From: Nocardia coubleae NBRC 108252
Lineage (GTDB): Bacteria; Actinomycetota; Actinomycetes; Mycobacteriales; Mycobacteriaceae
Length of the DNA stretch: 64,000 nt
Direction of reading: 5' to 3'
Assembly: GCF_001612805.1 (NCBI RefSeq)
Contig: NZ_BDBD01000026.1
Span: 168,880-232,879 of the forward strand
In this document: piece after piece, positions 57,905 to 64,000 of the stretch
Numbering within the stretch: position 1 is the stretch's first letter
Layout of the letters: each line of letters opens with the position of its first letter
Notes under the pieces: model-generated
Seen by the model: the letters and a program-made list of their open reading frames with translations, nothing else
Databases searched by the model: none
What the model was told of the DNA's origin: nothing
Translations under genes and position numbers: made by a program

Positions 57905-58618
57905 TTACCGCGACGGGATCATCCGGTACAGCCACCACGGACGGGTGGGGAAAGCCGGGTCGTAGATGCGCAGCAGGTAGCGGCGTTCGACGCCGGTGGT
58001 GCGGTCGCGAACCCGCACATGCCGCCGGGCGACATCTTGCGGCCGGATTTCACTGGCCCACACCGCATCCCAATCAGGTGAGACGGCACAGGCGGTCGTG
58101 ATCGCGGTGACACGCTGGGTGGGAGCCAACGGCGACAGCATGCGGAAGGCGTGCACGAGCACCTGAGCTTCGGTGGTCCAGTCGAGTAGGGCCTTCTTGG
58201 CGGCCGGGTTCAGGAACATCCATTCCAGCAGATTCACCCCGGCGCCGGTGCCGGGGAAGATGCGCTGGTACTCGGCGTTCGCGGCGAGCAGGTCCATGGT
58301 GGGGAAGCGCTGGTAGCAGGCCGGATGGGTGAGACTGCCGAGGTCGGCGAGGTCCTCGGTCGACGGTGCCGTCGGCGCGGCGCCGGTATCGACCGACGGC
58401 AGACCGAGCACGAGAATGTGCTTCCGGTACCACGGCGGCACATCGAGACTGTCGAAAAGCCGTTGCAGCATCGCGGTATTGGGCACCAGCGCCCCGGTCT
58501 CGATCTGCGTGACCAGCAGTGGCGCCATCTGCGCACGAGCCGCCAGCTCAGCCCGCGCCAACCCCGCCGCCAACCGCCGCTCGCGCAAATACACACTGAG
58601 CGCAGAACTTTCAGCCAT
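57905..58618 (-). CDS. XRE-family regulator with MmyB-like ligand domain
   Basis: A 237-residue protein. Residues 1-70 form an HTH (LRERRLAAGLARAELAARAQ, then QIETGALVPNTAMLQRLF). Residues about 90-237 follow the MmyB-like pattern common in actinobacteria: ACYQRFPTMDLLAANAEYQ, NLLEWMFLNPAAKKAL and a late TTGVERRYLLRIYDPAFP. Such proteins are one-component regulators that may bind fatty acids or other hydrophobic ligands. It is transcribed toward the micropeptide terminator and lies downstream (minus strand) of the GDSL hydrolase. Confidence 0.8.
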   Translation of the reverse strand: MAESSALSVYLRERRLAAGLARAELAARAQMAPLLVTQIETGALVPNTAMLQRLFDSLDVPPWYRKHILVLGLPSVDTGAAPTAPSTEDLADLGSLTHPACYQRFPTMDLLAANAEYQRIFPGTGAGVNLLEWMFLNPAAKKALLDWTTEAQVLVHAFRMLSPLAPTQRVTAITTACAVSPDWDAVWASEIRPQDVARRHVRVRDRTTGVERRYLLRIYDPAFPTRPWWLYRMIPSR

Positions 58619-58691
58619 CCCAACCCCCGAGCCTCACCCCGACGACGGTAAAACCAAGAGTACGCCGCAAAGATCACCCGGAAACAACGAA

Positions 58692-58721
58692 ACGGTCCGG
58701 AGCTCGATGGCTCCGGACCGT
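58692..58721 (-). terminator. Terminator of GDSL hydrolase gene
   Basis: A perfect 12-bp stem (ACGGTCCGGAGC and complement) with a 6-base loop, 15 bases beyond the minus-strand stop, followed on that strand by TTTCGTTGTTT. Confidence 0.75.
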
Positions 58722-58736
58722 CCGGGAGAGACGAAC

Positions 58737-59978
58737 CTAGAGGGTGTTCAGGTCGATTGCGGCGGCCATCGCTCGGTAGCCTGCGGCGTTCGGGTGCTTG
58801 TGGTCGCCGGAGTCGAAGGCGGGGTCGAGGCGTTCCGGGTCGGCCGGGTCGGCGACGGCGGTGTTGAAGTCGGCGACGGCGTCGAATTCGCCGCTGGTAC
58901 GGATCCATTCGTTCAGCGCGCGCAGTTTCGCGGCGGAGGTGGGGGTGTAGTACTCGGCTCCCTTCATCGGCAGGAGGGTTCCGCCGATCACGCGCAGCCC
59001 GGCTCGGTGGGCGCGGGCGATCATGTCGCGGTAGCCCGCGATCAGCTGTTCGACGGTGACGACCGGATTGGGCTTGTAGGTCGGCAGATCGACTTCCGAG
59101 AAGCCGATATCGTTCAGTCCGCCGAGCATGACGACCGTGCGGGCACCGTCCTGGGTGAGGACGTCGCGATCGAAGCGGCGCAATGCGCTCTCGCCGTACC
59201 AGGGTGAATCGCTGATGATGGTGTTGCCGCCGATGCCCGCGTTGAGGACGGGGCGGGGGGTGCCGGCGGCGGCGAGGCGGTCGGCCAGGGCGTCGGGGTA
59301 GCGGTTGTTGCCGTCGTTGTCGGAGCCGAAACCGTCGGTGATCGAGTCACCGAACGCGACGATCGCCTCCGCGGCGGCGTCGCCGCTCATCCGCACGCTC
59401 GACAGGTAGTACCAGGAGTGTGTTGTCTCGGTGAAGGCGGTCGCGTCGGCGTCGGAGGCGTGGTTGCCCGCCGCGCGGTACGACGTCGCATAGCCCTGGG
59501 CGTGGAAGGTAGCGGGCCCGGTGGGTTCGTCCAGATACAAAGTGACCGTGGCGAATTCGAGAGGAGCTAGATGCAGCTCGGCGGGGTCGCTGGTCAGGTC
59601 GGTGCCCGGGGCGATGGTGGCGGTGTCGTTGCCGTGGAAGCGAAGGGGGCGCAGCGTGTCCTGATGTACGCGAGCCCCGGAATCCGTGCGGGCGATCGTA
59701 GCCGAGGCGATGCGGAGATCGGTGCGGCCGAAGCGGTTGGAGAGGGTGATCCGGGCGGAATCACCGCCGGTGGTGACCCGGACAACCTGCCGGAGTGTGT
59801 GCTGGGCAAATCCGTCGAGCGACCAGTTCGGCTCGAAACCGGTGCTCGGCTGCTGCATCGGCACCGACCAGGCGGTGCTCGCGGTGTCGGCGGCGGCGGC
59901 CTGGGTGTTGGTGCAGGCCGCGGTGAGGGTGGCGGTGATCGCGATGGCGGCGGTCATCATCTTCTTCCAGACGTGCAT
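58737..59978 (-). CDS. Exported SGNH/GDSL hydrolase
   Basis: A 413-residue protein whose signal peptide ends in a lipobox-like LTAAC (Cys near 22). An N-terminal beta-rich domain (about 40-200) precedes an SGNH domain with AFGDSITDG (nucleophile Ser), NAGIGGNTI, LGGLNDIG and a DHKHPN end. It resembles actinobacterial exported GDSL esterases/lipases of about 400 residues. ATG at 59978 is chosen; the open frame continues to 60548 but overlaps the MFS gene and lacks a signal sequence. Substrate unknown. It follows the MFS gene by 26 bases and may be co-transcribed with it. Confidence 0.85.
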   Translation of the reverse strand: MHVWKKMMTAAIAITATLTAACTNTQAAAADTASTAWSVPMQQPSTGFEPNWSLDGFAQHTLRQVVRVTTGGDSARITLSNRFGRTDLRIASATIARTDSGARVHQDTLRPLRFHGNDTATIAPGTDLTSDPAELHLAPLEFATVTLYLDEPTGPATFHAQGYATSYRAAGNHASDADATAFTETTHSWYYLSSVRMSGDAAAEAIVAFGDSITDGFGSDNDGNNRYPDALADRLAAAGTPRPVLNAGIGGNTIISDSPWYGESALRRFDRDVLTQDGARTVVMLGGLNDIGFSEVDLPTYKPNPVVTVEQLIAGYRDMIARAHRAGLRVIGGTLLPMKGAEYYTPTSAAKLRALNEWIRTSGEFDAVADFNTAVADPADPERLDPAFDSGDHKHPNAAGYRAMAAAIDLNTL

Positions 59979-60004
59979 GGGTTCGTCGATTCTCGGTAGT
60001 CGGT

Positions 60005-61195
60005 CTAGCCGCGGCGCTCGAGCGCGCGGGCGAACAGGGTGGTGAGCAGGGCGGCGGCGGCCAGAGCCGCGCCGATCCAGGCGGGCGCGGTTAGGCCGAA
60101 CCCGGCGTCGATGGCGGCGGCGCCGAGCCAGGAGGCGACCGCGATGCCGATATTGAAGGCGGAGATGTTGGCGGCCGAGCCGAGCGCCGATTCGCCGCCC
60201 GCGGTGTCGAGTACGCGCATCTGGACAGCGGGCACGATGGCGAAACCGGTCGCGCCGAGCGCGAGGATGCCGACGGCCGCGCCGACCGGATGCCCGGCGA
60301 CTACCGCGAAGATCATCAGCACCACGGTCAGTGCGGCGAGCGCGCCGATCAGCGTAGGCAGCAGGGCGCGGTCGGCCAGCCTGCCGCCGACGATATTGCC
60401 CGCGAACAGGCCGACGCCGAAAACGACGAGCAGCCACGGGACGGCACCGTCGGGCAGGCCGGTCACCTCGGTCAGGATCGGTTCGAAGAAGGTGAACGCC
60501 GCGAAAACGGCACCGAATCCGAGCGCGGTGATCGACAGCGCCAGCCACACCTGCGGGCGAGCGAACACAGCCAATTGCTCTGTCAGAGAGATGGATTCGC
60601 CGCGTGGCTGATGCGGGACCAGCATGAGGACGGCGAGCAGCGCGGCCACCCCGACGGCGGTCACAGCCCAGAAGGTCGACCGCCAGCCGAATGCCTGGCC
60701 GAGCGCCGTGCCCAGCGGCACGCCGGCGACATTGGCCAGGGTGAGCCCGGTGAACATCGTGGCGATGGCGGCGGCCCGGCGGTCGGGTGCCACCAGGCTC
60801 GCCGCCACCACCGAACCGATGCCGAAGAACGCGCCGTGGGTGAGCGCGGCGACGATCCGGCCGGTAAGCAGCAGTTCATAGGTCGGGGCCAGGGCCGACA
60901 GCAGGTTGCCCGCGATGAAGAGGCCCATGAGTGTCGCGAGCATGGTCTTGCGAGGGACCCGCGAACCCAGCGCGGTCATCAGCGGCGCGCCGACCGCGAC
61001 GCCTGCGGCATAACCGGAGACCAGCAGGCCTGCGGTCGGGACGGAGATGGACAGGTCGTCGCCGATCACGCCCAGCAGGCCGACGATGACGAATTCGGTG
61101 AGGCCGATTCCGAAGGCGCCCAGCGCAAGCGCGCCCAGGGCGAGGGTCGGCCGGTCGGTCCCCGCCCGGGGTGGGGCGGTCAGTGTCGTTGTCAT
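60005..61195 (-). CDS. MFS efflux transporter (AraJ/Cmr-like)
   Basis: A 396-residue membrane protein with twelve predicted helices. LGALALGAFGIGLTEFVIVGLL in helix 1, GSRVPRKTML at the loop 2-3 signature and GVPLGTALGQAFGWRSTFW at the antiporter motif C place it in the DHA1 drug-efflux/sugar-efflux group. ATG at 61195 removes a long non-hydrophobic extension. It is divergent from a LysR-type gene 153 bases away, which is its probable regulator. Confidence 0.88.
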   Translation of the reverse strand: MTTTLTAPPRAGTDRPTLALGALALGAFGIGLTEFVIVGLLGVIGDDLSISVPTAGLLVSGYAAGVAVGAPLMTALGSRVPRKTMLATLMGLFIAGNLLSALAPTYELLLTGRIVAALTHGAFFGIGSVVAASLVAPDRRAAAIATMFTGLTLANVAGVPLGTALGQAFGWRSTFWAVTAVGVAALLAVLMLVPHQPRGESISLTEQLAVFARPQVWLALSITALGFGAVFAAFTFFEPILTEVTGLPDGAVPWLLVVFGVGLFAGNIVGGRLADRALLPTLIGALAALTVVLMIFAVVAGHPVGAAVGILALGATGFAIVPAVQMRVLDTAGGESALGSAANISAFNIGIAVASWLGAAAIDAGFGLTAPAWIGAALAAAALLTTLFARALERRG

Positions 61196-61348
61196 GTGAG
61201 TGTGCAACTCCCTTAGTGGGAAAATTGTTCCGTTAAGGCCATTCGTGTCGGTACCCGGACGTACGGTTTCGAATGGAGTGATTTCAGACTGCCGGTCGCG
61301 TTCACGTGCATCAACGGCCGTCGCCGACACGGTCGATTAGCGGGAGTT

Positions 61349-62263
61349 ATGGAACGGCAGGAGATCGAGATCTTCCTGGCTCTATGCGAGGAACTGCACT
61401 TCGGACGGGCCGCCGAACGTCTGTATCTGACGCAGGCGCGGGTCAGCCAAACGATCAAGAAGCTCGAACGACACTTCGGCGCACAGCTTTTCGAACGCAC
61501 CAGCCGCCAGGTGCGGCTCACGCCGGTCGGCCGGATGCTGCGCGACGACCTGATTCCGATCCGCACGCAGCTGAACAGGGCCATCGAACGCGCACAGGCG
61601 GCGGCACGCAGCGTGGAAGGGACGCTGCGCGTGGGCTACCTCGGCGGTTTGGCGGCGAGCCTGCTGGTCGACACCGTCCTGGAGTTCCGCAACCGCCATC
61701 CCGAATGCGAGGTACACGCCCGCGAGGTCCACCTGGGCGATGTCTTCGGCCCGCTACGCCGCGACGAACTCGACCTGGTCATCAGCCACTCCCCGGTCGG
61801 CGAAAACGACGTGGTCGCCGGGCCGGTCCTGCTCACCGAGCCCACGGGCCTGGTGGTTCCGCGCGATCACGCCCTCGCCCGCAGAAGTTCGATCGACAGC
61901 ACCGCCGCGGGTCTCGAGGTGATCGCCATCGGCGGACCCGCAAGCGCGTACTGGCACCGCTACCTCGACGAAACCTGGCACATCAGCCCGGCAGGCCCGA
62001 ACGGTGCGCAAACCTTCGAAGACGTACTGACCGCCGTCGCTTTCGGCGCCGGGGTCCACCCGGCCGGTGCGCATGCCGAGCGGCATTACCCCCGTCGCGG
62101 AACGGTCTACGTGCCGTTCAGCGACGGACAAGGCCACGTGTGGCGCCCAGTATGGCTGCCCGGCGCGGAAACGGCGCGCTTACGAGCCTTCGTGCAGATG
62201 CTCCTCGAGACGGTCGAGCAGCGCGGCGCCGAACACTACTTCGCACCGGGCCACACCGAATAG
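61349..62263 (+). CDS. LysR-type transcriptional regulator
   Basis: A 304-residue LTTR. Residues 1-60 are the winged HTH (IFLALCEELHFGRAAERLYL, then QARVSQTIKKLERHFGAQLF); residues about 90-295 are the periplasmic-binding-like effector domain (LRVGYLGGLAASLL). It starts at ATG 61349, divergent from the MFS exporter. The 153-base gap between them is the expected binding region. Effector unknown. A strong bidirectional terminator follows. Confidence 0.92.
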   Translation: MERQEIEIFLALCEELHFGRAAERLYLTQARVSQTIKKLERHFGAQLFERTSRQVRLTPVGRMLRDDLIPIRTQLNRAIERAQAAARSVEGTLRVGYLGGLAASLLVDTVLEFRNRHPECEVHAREVHLGDVFGPLRRDELDLVISHSPVGENDVVAGPVLLTEPTGLVVPRDHALARRSSIDSTAAGLEVIAIGGPASAYWHRYLDETWHISPAGPNGAQTFEDVLTAVAFGAGVHPAGAHAERHYPRRGTVYVPFSDGQGHVWRPVWLPGAETARLRAFVQMLLETVEQRGAEHYFAPGHTE

Positions 62264-62268
62264 AAAAA

Positions 62269-62296
62269 CGGCCCGGAGCAAAAGCTCCGGGCCGTT
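62269..62296. terminator. Bidirectional terminator between LysR and acyl-CoA dehydrogenase genes
   Basis: A perfect 11-bp stem (CGGCCCGGAGC and complement) with an AAAA loop, preceded by AAAAA and followed by TT. It lies directly after the LysR stop. Confidence 0.75.
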
Positions 62297-62420
62297 CAAC
62301 AGATCTCGCAAGCACATGGGTAACTCACCGGGCACCGGCTAACTCACCCACGACCTCCGTCTGGCCGCCAACGCATCTCGCCCAGCACCTGAGTCCGGCC
62401 AAAATACGCGGGGAGGCGGA

Positions 62421-64000
62421 CTAGAAGGCGGCTTCGTCCAGTTCCATGATGTCGTTGTCCAGCGTGGTGAGGATCTGACGGGTGGCGGTCAGCTCCGGCA
62501 GGACGTTGCGGGCGAAGAACTGGGCCGAGGCGACCTTGCCGGTGTAGAACGGCACGTCGGAACCGGTGGCGCCGTTGTCGAGGGCGGCCAGGGCGATCTC
62601 GGCCTGGTTCAGCAGCATCCAGCCGATGAACAGGTCGCCGACGGCCATCAGGAAGCGGACCGAACCCAGGCCGACCTTGTACAGCTCGGACGGCTGCTCC
62701 TGGGCACCCATCAGGTGGCCGGTCAGGGTGGCGGCCATGGCCTGCACGTCCTCGAGCGCGGTGGCGAGCAGCTTGCGCTCACCCTTGAGGCGCTCGTTGG
62801 CGTTGTCGGCGTCCAGGAACTTCTGGATCTGGCCCGCCACGTGGGCCAGGGCCACACCGCGGTCGCGGGCGATCTTGCGGAAGAAGAAGTCCTGCGCCTG
62901 GATGGCGGTGGTGCCCTCGTACAGCGAGTCGATCTTCGCGTCGCGGATGTACTGCTCGATCGGGTAGTCCTGCAGGAAGCCCGAGCCTCCGAAGGTCTGC
63001 AGCGAATCGGTCAGGTACTGGTAGGCGCGCTCGGAACCGACACCCTTGACGATCGGGAGCAGCAGGTCGTTCACGCGGAACGCGACGTCCTTGTCGGCAC
63101 CCGAGACGGCCTCGGCGATCTCCGGGTTCTGGTGCGCGGCGGTGTAGAGGTAGATGGCACGCAGGCCCTCGGCGTAGGCCTTCTGCATGGCCAGCGCGCG
63201 ACGCACGTCCGGGTGGTGGGTGATGGTCACACGCGGCGCGGTCTTGTCGGTCATCTGGGTGAGGTCGGCACCCTGCACGCGGGTCTTGGCGTACTCGAGC
63301 GCGTTCAGGTAACCGGTCGACAGGGTCGCGATGGCCTTGGTGCCCACCATCATTCGCGCGTTCTCGATGACGTCGAACATCTGGGCGATGCCGTTGTGCA
63401 CCTCGCCGACCAGCCAGCCCTTGGCGGGCACGCCGTGGCCACCGAAGGTCAGCTCGCAGGTGGCCGAGGCCTTGATGCCCATCTTGTGCTCGACGTTGGT
63501 GACGAACACACCGTTGCGGTCGCCGAAGGTCTCGGTCTCGAAGTCGAAGTGGGTCTTCGGGACGTAGAACAGCGACAGGCCCTTGGTGCCCGGTCCGGCG
63601 CCCTCGGGGCGGGCCAGCACCAGGTGCATGATGTTCTCGAACATGTCGTCGGAGTCGGCCGAGGTGATGAAGCGCTTCACACCTTCGATGTGCCAGGAGC
63701 CGTCCTCCTGCTTGATCGCCTTGGTGCGGCCGGCGCCGACGTCGGAGCCCGCGTCGGGCTCGGTCAGCACCATGGTGGCGCCCCAGTTGCGGTCGGCGAT
63801 CTTCTTCGCCCATTCCTTCTGCTCATCGGTGCCGTTGTTGTAGAACACCTGAGCGAAGCCCGCGCCTGCGGCGTACATCTGGATGGGCGGGTTGGCGCCG
63901 AGCACCATCTCGGCCAGCGCCCAGCCGATGACCGACGGGGCACCGAGGCCACCGAGCTCCTCGCGCAGCGGAACCTTGACCCACTCGCCGTCCTCGAGCG
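62421..64000 (-). CDS. Acyl-CoA dehydrogenase (FadE5-like), 5' end beyond window
   Basis: Partial gene: the frame is open to the right edge, and about 525 C-terminal residues are visible. Motifs: ATMVLTEPDAGSDVGAGRT (FAD/substrate loop), KRFITSAD, TFGGSGFLQDYPIEQYIRD and SLYEGTTAIQAQDF with the likely catalytic Glu. A C-terminal extension of about 130 residues after that motif is typical of the larger actinobacterial FadE5-type enzymes of about 600 residues that oxidise long-chain acyl-CoAs. Codon use is extremely GC-biased, suggesting high expression. The stop is at 62421-62423. Confidence 0.92.
   Translation of the reverse strand, partial: LEDGEWVKVPLREELGGLGAPSVIGWALAEMVLGANPPIQMYAAGAGFAQVFYNNGTDEQKEWAKKIADRNWGATMVLTEPDAGSDVGAGRTKAIKQEDGSWHIEGVKRFITSADSDDMFENIMHLVLARPEGAGPGTKGLSLFYVPKTHFDFETETFGDRNGVFVTNVEHKMGIKASATCELTFGGHGVPAKGWLVGEVHNGIAQMFDVIENARMMVGTKAIATLSTGYLNALEYAKTRVQGADLTQMTDKTAPRVTITHHPDVRRALAMQKAYAEGLRAIYLYTAAHQNPEIAEAVSGADKDVAFRVNDLLLPIVKGVGSERAYQYLTDSLQTFGGSGFLQDYPIEQYIRDAKIDSLYEGTTAIQAQDFFFRKIARDRGVALAHVAGQIQKFLDADNANERLKGERKLLATALEDVQAMAATLTGHLMGAQEQPSELYKVGLGSVRFLMAVGDLFIGWMLLNQAEIALAALDNGATGSDVPFYTGKVASAQFFARNVLPELTATRQILTTLDNDIMELDEAAF

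Noticed and set aside
59979..60548. N-terminal extension of the GDSL hydrolase frame into the MFS gene
   Set aside because: Overlaps the MFS coding region and is Arg-rich shadow sequence; a proper signal peptide begins at 59978.
1..64000. CRISPR arrays, tRNA/rRNA genes, insertion sequences
   Set aside because: No regularly spaced repeats, cloverleaf-like sequence, transposase frame or terminal inverted repeats were recognised in the window.

Overview
The window is high-GC actinobacterial DNA, most likely from Nocardia or a close relative in the mycolic-acid group (Mycobacteriales). The clues are a mycolyl-arabinogalactan-esterase-type lysin B, actinophage-style tail genes, a very long NRPS typical of this group, frequent GTG starts and many ATGA/GTGA gene overlaps. 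No rRNA, tRNA, CRISPR array, integrase, transposase or terminase was seen.

Region 1 (about 190-24650) is a phage-tail locus with no capsid, portal, terminase, replication or integration gene. Its order is: a regulator-like gene; a small gene plus a degenerate ImmA-like protein; a lysis cassette (lysin B, two small membrane proteins, Zn amidase, a 25-residue hydrophobic peptide); a large toxin-like protein with a preceding overlapping gene and a following immunity candidate; tail terminator, tail tube, tail assembly chaperone with a -1 frameshift, tape measure, distal tail protein; a second toxin/immunity pair inserted as a terminator-bounded cassette; a Gp37-like baseplate protein; three paralogous collagen-like fibre proteins; and three further tip/fibre proteins. 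A perfect 16-bp hairpin closes the locus. The two large toxin-like proteins share an N-terminal module of about 60 residues and otherwise differ. I read the locus as a candidate siphovirus-type tailocin that carries polymorphic-toxin cargo and uses a lysin B lysis system suited to a mycolate envelope. This is the most interesting content of the window.

Region 2 (24847-37035) is a single 4062-residue NRPS with the order A-T-C-A-T-C-A-T-C-A-T-TE, predicted to make a tetrapeptide. No MbtH, tailoring or transport gene is adjacent.

Region 3 (37914-53861) is a Wzy-type exopolysaccharide cluster resembling colanic-acid logic: initiating sugar-phosphate transferase, Wzx-like flippase and acyltransferase (minus strand), Wzy-like polymerase, SGNH hydrolase, two Wzz-like proteins without a kinase, a GH71-like lipoprotein, WcaI-like and second glycosyltransferases, GDP-mannose dehydratase, GDP-fucose synthase, WcaF-like acetyltransferase, a lipase-like lipoprotein and an exported protein of unknown function. 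From the polymerase onward the genes are tightly overlapped on the plus strand.

Region 4 (53870-64000) is mixed. It holds two related unannotated micropeptides that share a ribosome-binding leader and one shorter possible relative, a HEPN/MNT toxin-antitoxin pair with an HD-domain gene, an isochorismatase-like hydrolase divergent from a GlxA-type AraC regulator, a secreted tandem-repeat protein, an XRE regulator, a GDSL hydrolase, an MFS exporter divergent from a LysR regulator, and an acyl-CoA dehydrogenase running off the right edge.
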